In this document: positions 26,387 through 34,554 of the stretch, in pieces
Position numbering within the stretch: the stretch's first letter is position 1
How the letters are laid out: every line of letters begins with the position of its first letter
Assembly: GCF_009905545.1 (NCBI RefSeq)
Contig: NZ_JAAALB010000004.1
Location: forward strand, 186,001 to 250,000
Length of the DNA: 64,000 nucleotides
Reading direction: 5' to 3'
Origin: Cellulophaga sp. BC115SP
Lineage (GTDB): Bacteria; Bacteroidota; Bacteroidia; Cytophagales; Spirosomataceae
Translations under genes and position numbers: made by a program
Notes under the pieces: model-generated
Told to the model about the DNA's origin: nothing
What the model saw: the letters and a program-made list of their open reading frames with translations, nothing else
Database searches by the model: none

Positions 26387-26497
26387 CATTTTCGACTGGA
26401 TGCCCGTTCAGAAAGGAAATAAGGCAAAATCATTGAAAATCAGGTGTATTCCGTCATCTGTAAAAGATGATTCATAACATTAAAACTTAGAACAAAA
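26387..26497 (+). promoter_or_regulatory. rplM leader, candidate ribosomal-protein regulatory RNA
   Basis: The predicted 5' UTR has a TCATCT/AGATGA hairpin at 26454-26470 just before the start codon region. Autoregulatory leaders of L13 have been proposed in Bacteroidia; I cannot test the match, so this is a candidate only. Confidence 0.4.
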
Positions 26498-26941
26498 GTG
26501 GATACTTTAAGTTACAAAACCATCTCAGCTAACAAAGCTACCGTAGAGAAGGGATGGGTAATCGTAGATGCAGAAAACCAAATCGTAGGTCGTTTAACTT
26601 CTGAGATTGCTAAAATCTTACGTGGTAAACACAAGCCAAGCTACACTCCGAATGTTGACTGTGGTGATAACGTTATCGTAATCAATGCTGATAAAATCCG
26701 TTTTACTGGCAAGAAATTAACTGATAAAGTTTACACTCGTCACACTGGTTATCCAGGTGGACAGCGTTTTGCTACTCCAAGAGAAGTGTTGAGCAAAAAC
26801 CCTAGAGGTGTAGTTGAAGCAGCAGTAAAAGGTATGCTTCCAAAAAACCGTTTAGGTCGTCGTTTGTTCACAAACTTGCACGTTTATGCAGGTACTGAAC
26901 ACCCACACGTAGCTCAACAACCAAAAGAAATTAAATTCTAA
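26498..26941 (+). CDS. rplM: 50S ribosomal protein L13
   Basis: A 147-residue L13. It starts at GTG 26498 with MDTLSYKTISANKATVEKGW, the usual Bacteroidota N-terminus. It continues with WVIVDAENQIVGRLTSEIAK, HKPSYTPNVDCGDNVIVINA, KVYTRHTGYPGGQR and VKGMLPKNRLGRRLFTNLHVYAG. It is an early assembly protein of the large subunit. rpsI follows after 59 bp, the conserved L13-S9 pair. The GTG start is read from the sequence; no in-frame ATG would keep the conserved N-terminus. Confidence 0.99.
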   Translation: MDTLSYKTISANKATVEKGWVIVDAENQIVGRLTSEIAKILRGKHKPSYTPNVDCGDNVIVINADKIRFTGKKLTDKVYTRHTGYPGGQRFATPREVLSKNPRGVVEAAVKGMLPKNRLGRRLFTNLHVYAGTEHPHVAQQPKEIKF

Positions 26942-27000
26942 TAATCGTTATTAGTTGTAGTTGGGAGCGCCACTATGACCGATAACTTCTCTATAAAACA

Positions 27001-27390
27001 ATGGCAGAAGTAACTAATACATTAGGAAGAAGAAAAACGGCTGTTGCGCGTCTTTACATGACTCCAGGTAAGGGCGAAATCATCATCAACGGTCGTGAAA
27101 TTAAAGAATATTTTCCATCAGAAATTTTACAAATCATCGTTAACCAGCCTTTCGCTTTAACAAAAACTGAAGGTGCTTATGATGTTAAAGTAAACGTTGA
27201 TGGCGGTGGTATCAAAGGACAAGCAGAAGCAATCCGTTTAGCTATTTCTAGAGCATTGCAAGAAATCGATAGCGAATTGCGTCCTCCATTGAAGAAAGAA
27301 GGCTTCTTGACTCGTGACCCTCGTATGGTAGAACGTAAGAAACCAGGTCGTCGTAAAGCACGTCGTAGATTCCAGTTCTCGAAACGTTAA
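27001..27390 (+). CDS. rpsI: 30S ribosomal protein S9
   Basis: A 129-residue S9: [20 protein letters not shown] at the N-terminus, [20 protein letters not shown] near 62-81, and the conserved basic C-terminus [29 protein letters not shown] whose last Lys-Arg residues reach the P-site tRNA. The length is normal. It is co-transcribed with rplM. Confidence 0.99.
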   Translation: MAEVTNTLGRRKTAVARLYMTPGKGEIIINGREIKEYFPSEILQIIVNQPFALTKTEGAYDVKVNVDGGGIKGQAEAIRLAISRALQEIDSELRPPLKKEGFLTRDPRMVERKKPGRRKARRRFQFSKR

Positions 27391-27404
27391 TATTTTTACG
27401 GCTT

Positions 27405-27456
27405 TTGGCTTACGAATTTCAGCCCAGCAATGGGCTGCTCGTTATTCGTATGCCAA
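27405..27456 (+). promoter_or_regulatory. stable hairpin in the rpsI-rpsB spacer
   Basis: Nested arms ttggc/gccaa, acgaat/attcgt and cagccca (27420-27426) / tgggctg (27431-27437) with a GCAA loop form a long hairpin 15 bp after the rpsI stop. A second GC-rich part follows (27470-27500). There is no T run, so it is unlikely to be a plain terminator; an RNA element for rpsB or a processing site is possible. Confidence 0.5.
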
Positions 27457-27556
27457 ATGCTTATTGCTGTTAGGCTTGCAGTGACCGATGCCGCAGCGAT
27501 TATTTACTCATATTTTTTTCATCATTTAGTGTTGAATTTATTTCAACAATACACAA

Positions 27557-28369
27557 ATGGCACAATTAGAATACAAAAACTTATTGGATGCTGGTGTTCA
27601 CTTCGGACACTTAACACGTAAGTGGGATCCAAGAATGGCTCCATACATCTTTATGGAGAAAAATGGCATTCACATCATCGATTTGAACAAGACTTTAGCT
27701 TGTTTGGACGAAGCTTGTACTGCTATTAAAGCAATCGTTCGTTCTGGACGTAAAGTAATGTTCGTTGCTACAAAGAAACAAGCTCAAGAGATCGTTTCTG
27801 AAGAAGCACGTCGTTTGAAAATGCCTTTCGTTACTGACCGTTGGTTGGGTGGTATGTTGACAAACTTTGCAACTGTTCGTAAATCTATCAAGAAGATGGG
27901 ACAGATTGAAAAGATGTTGAAAGACGAAGAAACTTTCAAGGCATTGGCTAAACGTGAGCGTTTAATGATGACTCGTGACAAAGAGAAAATGGAAAGAGTT
28001 TTAGGTGGTATCACTGATTTGACTCGTCTTCCTGCTGCTTTGTTCGTAGTTGACGTAAAGCGTGAGCACATTGCAGTTGCTGAAGCAAAACGTTTGGGTA
28101 TCCCAGTTTTCGCTATGTGCGATACTAACTCAAACCCTGATTTAGTAGACTTCCCAGTTCCAGCAAACGATGACGCTTACAAATCAATCGCATTGATTAC
28201 TTTAGCTATCGGTAAAGCTATCGAAGAAGGTTTGATGGAGCGTAAGCAAGATAAAGACGATGCTCGTATGGCTGAAGAAGAAGAGGCAAAGAAAGTTGCA
28301 GAGGAAGAAGAAGCAGCACGCGAAGCAGCGAAATTAGCAGCTAAATACGAGAAAGAAGAAGAAGCTTAG
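27557..28369 (+). CDS. rpsB: 30S ribosomal protein S2
   Basis: A 270-residue S2: AQLEYKNLLDAGVHFGHLTRKWDPRMAPYIF at the N-terminus, GRKVMFVATKKQAQEIV, RWLGGMLTNFATVRKSI, and the end of the core PDLVDFPVPANDDAYKSIALI. The last about 37 residues (KQDKDDARMAEEEEAKK and onward) are a charged Glu/Lys/Ala extension, common in Bacteroidota S2. S2 joins the small subunit late and interacts with S1. A terminator hairpin separates it from tsf. Confidence 0.99.
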   Translation: MAQLEYKNLLDAGVHFGHLTRKWDPRMAPYIFMEKNGIHIIDLNKTLACLDEACTAIKAIVRSGRKVMFVATKKQAQEIVSEEARRLKMPFVTDRWLGGMLTNFATVRKSIKKMGQIEKMLKDEETFKALAKRERLMMTRDKEKMERVLGGITDLTRLPAALFVVDVKREHIAVAEAKRLGIPVFAMCDTNSNPDLVDFPVPANDDAYKSIALITLAIGKAIEEGLMERKQDKDDARMAEEEEAKKVAEEEEAAREAAKLAAKYEKEEEA

Positions 28370-28464
28370 TAGCAAATGGGGCTATTAGCCTATAAACTTT
28401 CTTTCGTAGATTGACACCAATACTCTTAAGTTGTTAAGTGTCAATGAAATAATTATTACCATTT

Positions 28465-28500
28465 GAATAGCCCATAGTTTTCTGTGGGCTATTCTGTTAG
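28465..28500 (+). terminator. terminator between rpsB and tsf
   Basis: An 11-bp stem pairs 28465-28475 (gaatagcccat) with the inverse copy ending at 28494, followed by a short T-rich tract. It may reduce readthrough from rpsB into tsf. Confidence 0.65.
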
Positions 28501-28617
28501 TTTTGGGAGGCTATTAAGAAATGAGTAATTGTTGCAGATAAGCTATTACCAATAGGTACTAGTACTTTCAAAGCTTAGAAGTTTAATAGAAATTTTAATC
28601 TTAAAATATACAAAACG

Positions 28618-29451
28618 ATGGCTATTACAGCAGCAGACGTTAATAAACTAAGACAAATGACAGGTGCGGGCATGATGGATTGCAAAAAAGCCCTAACTGA
28701 AGCTAATGGCGATTTTGAAGCCGCTATCGATATTCTTCGTAAAGCTGGACAAAAAGTTGCAGCTAAACGTGCTGACAATGCTACTAATGAAGGAGTTGTA
28801 TTGATCTCTATCAGCGAAGATGGTTCAAATGGTAAATTGCTTGCTTTGGCTTGTGAAACTGAACCAGTATCTAAAGTAGCTGATTTCAACAACTTGGCTT
28901 CTGCTTTGTTAGAAGCTGCAGTATCAAACAATGCTGCTACTAAAGAAGAAGTATTGGCTGCTACATTGTCTGACGGACGTACTGCAGAAGAAAATATTAT
29001 CGAGTTGACTGGTAAGATTGGTGAAAAAATTACTATCGCTGGTTACGAAAATGTAACTGCAGAGAAAGTAGTTTCTTACATTCACTCAAACAACAAAATT
29101 GGTGTATTAGTAGCATTTAATAATACTTCTGGTGCTGACGTACTAGAGGTAGGTAAAGATATCGCTATGCAAATCACTGCAATGAAACCAGTTGCTTTGG
29201 ACAAAGACGGTGTTGATGCTGCTACAATCGAACGTGAAATTGAAGTTGGTAGAGAGCAAGCTCGTGCTGAAGGTAAGCCAGAAGCAATGTTAGATAAAAT
29301 TGCAACAGGTAGATTAGAGAAATTCTACAAAGAATCTACTTTGTTGAACCAACAGTTTGTGAAAGATTCTTCTATCAACATCAAACAATTGTTGGAACAA
29401 ACTCAAAAAGGTTTGACAATCACAGAATTCAAACGTATTGCTTTAGCTTAA
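28618..29451 (+). CDS. tsf: elongation factor Ts
   Basis: A 277-residue EF-Ts, the nucleotide exchange factor of EF-Tu. The UBA-like N-terminal domain reads ITAADVNKLRQMTGAGMMDCKKALTEANGD (about 3-32), followed by AIDILRKAGQKVAAKRADN with the TDFV-like functional region nearby. The core dimerisation domain includes VSYIHSNNKIGVLVAFN and the end KGLTITEFKRIALA. The order rpsB-tsf is near universal in bacteria. Strong intrinsic termination follows. Confidence 0.98.
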   Translation: MAITAADVNKLRQMTGAGMMDCKKALTEANGDFEAAIDILRKAGQKVAAKRADNATNEGVVLISISEDGSNGKLLALACETEPVSKVADFNNLASALLEAAVSNNAATKEEVLAATLSDGRTAEENIIELTGKIGEKITIAGYENVTAEKVVSYIHSNNKIGVLVAFNNTSGADVLEVGKDIAMQITAMKPVALDKDGVDAATIEREIEVGREQARAEGKPEAMLDKIATGRLEKFYKESTLLNQQFVKDSSINIKQLLEQTQKGLTITEFKRIALA

Positions 29452-29473
29452 TCGCTTGAATACCATATTTTTA

Positions 29474-29510
29474 ATAAGAGCCTCTCAAAAAGAGGCTCTT
29501 ATTTTTTATC
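29474..29510 (+). terminator. intrinsic terminator of tsf
   Basis: A stem of ataagagcctct and its inverse with an A-rich loop, ending in a T run. The rest of the gap to 29892 is very AT-rich; no gene is seen there. Confidence 0.85.
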
Positions 29511-29892
29511 ATAAAGACTAGACTTATTTATATAAAATTCAGAGTTTTTATTTCTTTTATTCTACATTTATCAGTTATATTCAATGATCAACTACTTTGT
29601 TAGATATAATTGTAGCATAATTGGTATTTTTAACGTCAATAGCTTTATAATCAGTAAATTAGGAGTTGCTTAGTGATTAAACAACAGGTGTATTTGATTA
29701 TTTTCATGTGAATACTCGTAGGATAGAGTGACGATTAATAAGATTTAGGGAACGCCACCCTATTTATATAAAGTTTTTTGTTAACTTGCCTACCTTAATA
29801 TTATGTAGACAAATGATAATAATTAAGTAATAAACACTATCTTTTTCAGTAAAACTATATGAAACCCGCCTGAGCTAAATCAAAGTCTGCTA

Positions 29893-30498
29893 ATGAAAGC
29901 TAACCTTAAAAAAGAAACGGATGAAAAGCTTGTGAAGCTTTTTATCGAAACTCAGAAGAATATCTATTTCGAGCATTTATATGATAGGTATTCAGATAAA
30001 GTATATCGCAAATGTCTCTCATTTGTAAAAGATGAAGCACGTGCCGAAGACTTCGCACATGACATCTTTCTAAAGCTAGTGATGAATATATCATCGTATA
30101 AAGAAACTGCAAAGTTTTCGACGTGGCTATATTCAATCACTTATAACTATTGTATAGACCAAACTCGTTTGGCTAAGCGCTATTCAGAAACCTTAATGGA
30201 TGAAAACTTCGATGTAGAAGATTACGACGAAGGAGCAGAATTGGCTGAAATGGAAGCAACAAAGCTTCGTAAAGCCTTATCTCAGATGCAACCAGAGGAG
30301 AAATCTATTCTGATGATGAAGTATCAGGATGATTTATCTATTAAGGAAATTTCATCTACCCTAGACATATCTGAAAGTGCCGTAAAAATGCGCTTGCTTA
30401 GAGCCAAAGAAAAAATCAGAAAGGTTTACCTTGAATCCACTCTCATTTGGGGAATAATTATCGCCAAAGCACTTAGCTTGCTGTTTGGAAATGACTAA
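29893..30498 (+). CDS. RNA polymerase sigma factor, sigma-70 family (ECF-like)
   Basis: A 201-residue sigma factor. Region 2 spans about residues 20-90 with YDRYSDKVYRKCLSFVKDEARAEDFAHDIFLKL and FSTWLYSITYNYCIDQTR; region 4 spans about 130-180 with LSQMQPEEKSILMMKYQDDLSIKEISSTLDISESAVKMRLLRAKEKIR, the helix-turn-helix for the -35-type element. There is no region 1 or 3, as in ECF sigma factors. Unusually, the last about 20 residues are hydrophobic (STLIWGIIIAKALSLLFGND). No typical membrane anti-sigma gene follows; instead a small acidic protein and an MscS-like channel gene follow closely, suggesting an operon. Confidence 0.93.
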   Translation: MKANLKKETDEKLVKLFIETQKNIYFEHLYDRYSDKVYRKCLSFVKDEARAEDFAHDIFLKLVMNISSYKETAKFSTWLYSITYNYCIDQTRLAKRYSETLMDENFDVEDYDEGAELAEMEATKLRKALSQMQPEEKSILMMKYQDDLSIKEISSTLDISESAVKMRLLRAKEKIRKVYLESTLIWGIIIAKALSLLFGND

Positions 30499-30533
30499 AT
30501 TTGGTTCCAAATACGCTAATTACTTAAATAGAT

Positions 30534-30737
30534 ATGGCTGAAAACCCCTTTAAAGATTTAGAATCTTCAGAAAAGGCTCCAGAAAGTCTCAAGCGAGCTC
30601 TTGTATCAGAGATAGATACAATTCGCAACACTTCTATAATTATAGATTTGTATGTTGGTAATTTCATCAATACCATAACTGCTTCGTTGAACACACAACG
30701 TGGCGAATCTACTATTACACCTGAAGATGAATTATAG
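30534..30737 (+). CDS. small protein of unknown function next to the sigma factor
   Basis: A 67-residue protein with ATG 30534, 35 bp after the sigma gene and 37 bp before the channel gene. It starts MAENPFKDLESSEKAPESLK and continues with SEIDTIRNTSIIIDLYVGNF, a likely helix. Similar small proteins with an ENPFK-type start sit beside sigma factor genes in other Bacteroidota, as far as I recall, but no function is known. It has no clear membrane segment, so a classical anti-sigma role is unproven. Confidence 0.7.
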   Translation: MAENPFKDLESSEKAPESLKRALVSEIDTIRNTSIIIDLYVGNFINTITASLNTQRGESTITPEDEL

Positions 30738-30774
30738 CTCTTTACTTTCATTATTATAATCGCATTTATTGATC

Positions 30775-31617
30775 ATGCCAAACATCCAAGACATTTTAAT
30801 TGATACATTTCGCAAATTATTAGAGCAGTTAACGGGTTTTGTTCCCAAGTTATTAGGAGCTACTATCTTATTGATCGTAGGTTCAATTGTGTCAAAACTT
30901 GTAAGTCGAATTTTAAAAACAGCCCTTGAAAAATCAGGATTTGATCGCTTAGGAGACAAACTAAATAAGATTGATGTTATCGCCCGATTTGGTGAGTTGA
31001 AATTAAGTTTAATTGTGTCTAAAGTATTACAGTACTTTATCATGTTAGTATTTATTACTGCCTCTACCGAAACGTTAGGCATGCAAGTACTGACAGATAT
31101 GGTAGCATCTTTAGTTAATTTAATCCCCAAATTAATAGCTTCTGCTATTTTGCTGTTTGCAGGGTTAATGATTGCAGATACATTAAAGAATACTGTAGTA
31201 AATCTATGTAATTCGTTTAAAATCGACTCAGCAAAGCTCCTTGGCAATATTGTATTTTTCTTCTTCTTTGTGATTGCGTTGATCGCCTCTCTTAAACAGG
31301 CTGGCATCGAAACTAGTCTATTGGAATCAAGCTTCAACCTAATCATCGGAGGAGTCGTTTTAGCATTTGCGATTGGATATGGCTTTGCTTCGCGTGACGT
31401 TTTAACAAATATCCTGTCTAACTTCTATAGCAAGAACAAATTCAAAGAAGGACAAGTCATTGAAGTGAATGGTGTAAAAGGTATCATCGTTTCATTTGAC
31501 ACCACCTCTTTAACACTACAAACTGGCGAAACACAGACAATTTTACCTTTAAATGTCTTACAAAAGGAAAAAATTGAAATTTTTGCACATGACTCAAAGG
31601 TAGAATCAGACCTGTAG
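30775..31617 (+). CDS. MscS-like mechanosensitive channel protein
   Basis: A 280-residue membrane protein. Start ATG 30775 (MPNIQDILIDTFRKLLEQL) is preferred to the TTG six bases earlier. Two conserved TM_helix-type repeats are seen: GFVPKLLGATILLIVGSIVSKL near 19-40 and LIPKLIASAILLFAGLMIADTL near 120-141. Two more segments follow (IVFFFFFVIALIASL and GGVVLAFAIGYGFASRDVL). The C-terminal part FKEGQVIEVNGVKGIIVSFD and TILPLNVLQKEKIEI is the start of the MscS beta domain. It is shorter than MscS proper and lacks the large cytosolic cage. It probably responds to membrane tension or scaffolds a channel. It lies between a sigma operon and mscL. Confidence 0.85.
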   Translation: MPNIQDILIDTFRKLLEQLTGFVPKLLGATILLIVGSIVSKLVSRILKTALEKSGFDRLGDKLNKIDVIARFGELKLSLIVSKVLQYFIMLVFITASTETLGMQVLTDMVASLVNLIPKLIASAILLFAGLMIADTLKNTVVNLCNSFKIDSAKLLGNIVFFFFFVIALIASLKQAGIETSLLESSFNLIIGGVVLAFAIGYGFASRDVLTNILSNFYSKNKFKEGQVIEVNGVKGIIVSFDTTSLTLQTGETQTILPLNVLQKEKIEIFAHDSKVESDL

Positions 31618-31675
31618 CGCCAGATTTGTGTTGAGAAAGAGAGTGGAAATTCTACAATCAATACATATTAGAGCC

Positions 31676-32581
31676 ATGCTGAAAAAATTTTTATTAACAC
31701 TCTCAATTTTAAGTGTAGGTTGTGCTACAATAGCACAAGAGGCTAAAAAGGATACTTCTTACTGGAAGAAGAAAACTGCTTTTGGAGCCAACTTTAACCA
31801 AGCTAGTTTTAATGGAGCTTGGAGTTCTGTTCAAGGTGCGAAAGGATCTGTTGGATTCAACGTATTTTTTAATGCAAAAGGTGAATACAATAAGGGTAAA
31901 GTCAACTGGGTAAATGATTTACAAATGCAGTATGGCTTACAAGATAATGGAAGCGGATTAAGAAAAACCATAGACAGGGTATTCTTTGATACCAAACTAG
32001 GAAATAAAATTTCTCCAAAATGGTTGTTTATCGCCAATCTTAACTTTCAGTCTCAATTTTCTAAAGGCTATAACTATGGAGCTGGGGCTGATGTGACACT
32101 TCCAGATGGAACAACTTATAAACCTGACATTCTGGTTTCTAATTTGTTTTCTCCTGCGTATATAACCGAATCCATAGGTCTTGAATGGAAACCCTCAAAA
32201 GTATTTAATATGTCTTTTGCACCAGGAGCCCTTCGTCAGACTATCGTTGCAGATAATAAGATTGCGTTTACAAAAACAGGAGAACGATATGGGGTGCCAG
32301 ATGGTAAAACCATTAAGAATGATGTAGCCTTGATGCAGATTGTTGCGACGTTAGATAAAGATGTAGCAAAAAATATTAATCTAAAGGCACGTTATGCACT
32401 GTTTATTAAATACAATGACCTTGCGGCAATGGATAATCGCTTAGATGCTAAATTTACAGCGAAGGTAAATAAATACATAAGCACTACTTTCGATATAATC
32501 GCGATGTATTTCCAAGATCAGAGTGCTAATTTACAAGTAGCTCAAAACTTAGGTATTGGTCTTTTATATACTTTTCCATGA
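31676..32581 (+). CDS. DUF3078 family exported protein
   Basis: A 301-residue protein with a signal peptide (MLKKFLLTLSILSVGCATIAQ); ATG 31676 is preferred over an upstream in-frame start at 31628. The mature part reads DTSYWKKKTAFGANFNQASFNGAWSSVQG near 26-54, the DUF3078 signature, followed by alternating beta strands (GLRKTIDRVFFDTKLGNKIS, WLFIANLNFQSQFSKGYNY) and ends LQVAQNLGIGLLYTF, ending in an aromatic residue as beta-barrel proteins do. It is likely a small outer membrane barrel. Function is unknown. It lies between two mechanosensitive channel genes, so a link to osmotic balance is possible but unproven. Confidence 0.88.
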   Translation: MLKKFLLTLSILSVGCATIAQEAKKDTSYWKKKTAFGANFNQASFNGAWSSVQGAKGSVGFNVFFNAKGEYNKGKVNWVNDLQMQYGLQDNGSGLRKTIDRVFFDTKLGNKISPKWLFIANLNFQSQFSKGYNYGAGADVTLPDGTTYKPDILVSNLFSPAYITESIGLEWKPSKVFNMSFAPGALRQTIVADNKIAFTKTGERYGVPDGKTIKNDVALMQIVATLDKDVAKNINLKARYALFIKYNDLAAMDNRLDAKFTAKVNKYISTTFDIIAMYFQDQSANLQVAQNLGIGLLYTFP

Positions 32582-32600
32582 TTTCTAAACTAAACTACTG

Positions 32601-32933
32601 ATGTTAAAAGAATTTAAAAATTTTATCTCGCAAGGTAATGTGCTTGATTTGGCAGTGGGGGTTGTAATAGGTGGAGCATTTAGCAAAATTACTACCTCAC
32701 TCGTTGAGGATATTTTGATGCCAGTGGTTGGCTTATTTCTTGGCGGAATCGATTTTTCTACTTGGAAAGTCGTACTTAAAGCCGCTAATCCTGCTGAAAA
32801 CCAAGCAGAAGTAGCCATGAAATTTGGTAGCTTTGTTCAGATTTCGGTCAACTTCCTTATTGTAGCATGGGTAATTTTCTTGGTCATTAAGGCTGCAAAT
32901 AAAGCAGGTTTGACAGAAAAGAAATTTGAATAG
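32601..32933 (+). CDS. mscL: large-conductance mechanosensitive channel MscL
   Basis: A 110-residue MscL. The pore helix TM1 is VLDLAVGVVIGGAFSKITTSLVEDILMPVVG at about residues 14-44, and TM2 is VQISVNFLIVAWVIFLVIKAANKAG near 79-103. It opens at high membrane tension and releases solutes on hypo-osmotic shock. The protein ends soon after TM2 (TEKKFE), so the C-terminal cytoplasmic helix bundle of about 25 residues in the E. coli protein (136 residues) is missing. That helix is dispensable for gating in E. coli. It starts 19 bp after the DUF3078 gene and is followed by a terminator. Confidence 0.95.
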   Translation: MLKEFKNFISQGNVLDLAVGVVIGGAFSKITTSLVEDILMPVVGLFLGGIDFSTWKVVLKAANPAENQAEVAMKFGSFVQISVNFLIVAWVIFLVIKAANKAGLTEKKFE

Positions 32934-32956
32934 ATATTCAATGGTTTCGATTTTCA

Positions 32957-32997
32957 GCAAAAGTCTGATGCTAATGGCGTCAGACTTTTGTTTTTTA
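32957..32997 (+). terminator. intrinsic terminator of mscL
   Basis: An 11-bp stem pairs caaaagtctga (32958-32968) with tcagacttttg (32980-32990), followed by a T run. Confidence 0.85.
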
Positions 32998-33172
32998 TTT
33001 TTTAAAGCATATTTGGTAAAGCGCTTTTTGATTATTTTGCAACGTCAAAAAGTCTTTCATGCAGGAAGATTTGACACTAATAAAAAATGAGTACTTTTTG
33101 ATGGGGCTTATATTGGTGGTTTGATACAAAAAACAAAATGAATTAAGGCTTTATCCCAAAAATAAAACTGTT

Positions 33173-34516
33173 ATGAAAATTGTAATCTTAGGAGGTGGTG
33201 AAAGTGGCGTAGGTGCAGCTTTGTTAGCAAAAAGTAAAGGATATGAGGTTTTTTTATCTGATAAATCGGCTTTGTCTGACAAATACAAAGAGATTTTAGA
33301 GCAGAATGATATTCCTTACGAAGAGGGGCAGCACAATGAGGAGTTTATTTTGGATGCGGATGAAATTATCAAGAGCCCAGGGATCCCTGACAAAGTTGAA
33401 TTAATAAAAAAACTGAAGTCTTTACGTAAACCAATCATATCAGAGATTGAGTTTGCTTCTCGATATACAAAAGCGAAAATTATTGCTATTACAGGAAGTA
33501 ATGGTAAAACTACGACGACTCTTTTGGTTTATCATATTCTCAAATCGGCAGGTTTAAAGGTTGGCTTGGCAGGAAATGTGGGAGATAGTTTTGCGAAACA
33601 AGTAATTGAAGATACTTTCGATTATTTTGTGTTGGAACTTTCGAGCTTTCAGCTTGATAATTGCTATGATTTCAAGGCTGATATTGCCATTTTGTTAAAT
33701 ATTACACCAGACCATCTTGACCGTTATGAGTATAATTTCCAAAATTATGTGAATTCTAAATTCCGTATTTTACAGAATATGACTCCGAGCGACCATTTTA
33801 TCTACTTTCAAGAAAGTGAAGCTTTGGCTAAAGAACTGACGCAAAAAGTGTATGCTGTTAATCATTTGCCAGTGTCGATTCAAGAAGAGGTAGCACAAGG
33901 AGCTTTTGTTCAGAATGGTGTTTTGGAGGCTAAATTTCAAGCGCGCGATTTTCAGGTAGATATAGATAAATTACCTATTAAAGGAACTCATAACAGTATC
34001 AATGCGAGTTGTGCTGTGTTGGCGTCTCAAGCTATTGGTTTGAACGACGAGCAAATTATGGAGGGGTTACTTTCATTCCAAAGTGTGGAGCATCGCTTAG
34101 AACCTGCTGGAGTAGTAAACGGAGTTACTTTTGTAAATGATTCTAAGGCTACTAATGTTGATTCGGTATTTTATGCACTAGGAAGTTTTAATGAGCCAAT
34201 TATATTGATTATGGGAGGAGTTGATAAAGGCAACGACTATAGTCAAATAGATGAGCTAGTTGCAAACAAAGTCAAAGCCCTTGTATGCATGGGGACAGAT
34301 AATCATAAATTGTTTGATTATTTTGGCAAAAAAGTACCTTTAATTTTTGACACCAAATCGATGAAAGAGGCTGTAGAAACAGGAGCAAACTTAGCTGTTG
34401 AAGGTGATGTAGTATTGTTGTCACCAGCATGTGCTAGTTTTGATTTGTTCAAAAATTATGAAGACAGAGGTCGCCAATTTAAGCAAGCTGTCCAAGAACT
34501 ACCAAACGTAAAATAA
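33173..34516 (+). CDS. murD: UDP-N-acetylmuramoylalanine--D-glutamate ligase
   Basis: A 447-residue MurD that adds D-Glu to UDP-MurNAc-L-Ala with ATP. The N-terminal Rossmann domain begins KIVILGGGESGVGAALLAKS. The ATP-binding motif is AITGSNGKTTTTLLVYHIL near 104-122. ELSSFQLD, NITPDHLDRYEYNFQNYVNSKFRI, VEHRLEPAGVVNGVTFVNDSKATNVDSV and the end region LLSPACASFDLFKNYEDRGRQFKQAV are all typical of MurD. It heads a murD-ftsW-murG run. Confidence 0.98.
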   Translation: MKIVILGGGESGVGAALLAKSKGYEVFLSDKSALSDKYKEILEQNDIPYEEGQHNEEFILDADEIIKSPGIPDKVELIKKLKSLRKPIISEIEFASRYTKAKIIAITGSNGKTTTTLLVYHILKSAGLKVGLAGNVGDSFAKQVIEDTFDYFVLELSSFQLDNCYDFKADIAILLNITPDHLDRYEYNFQNYVNSKFRILQNMTPSDHFIYFQESEALAKELTQKVYAVNHLPVSIQEEVAQGAFVQNGVLEAKFQARDFQVDIDKLPIKGTHNSINASCAVLASQAIGLNDEQIMEGLLSFQSVEHRLEPAGVVNGVTFVNDSKATNVDSVFYALGSFNEPIILIMGGVDKGNDYSQIDELVANKVKALVCMGTDNHKLFDYFGKKVPLIFDTKSMKEAVETGANLAVEGDVVLLSPACASFDLFKNYEDRGRQFKQAVQELPNVK

Positions 34517-34554
34517 TCCTTCTTTATCTTAATACCCATAGAATTCTATCAACT

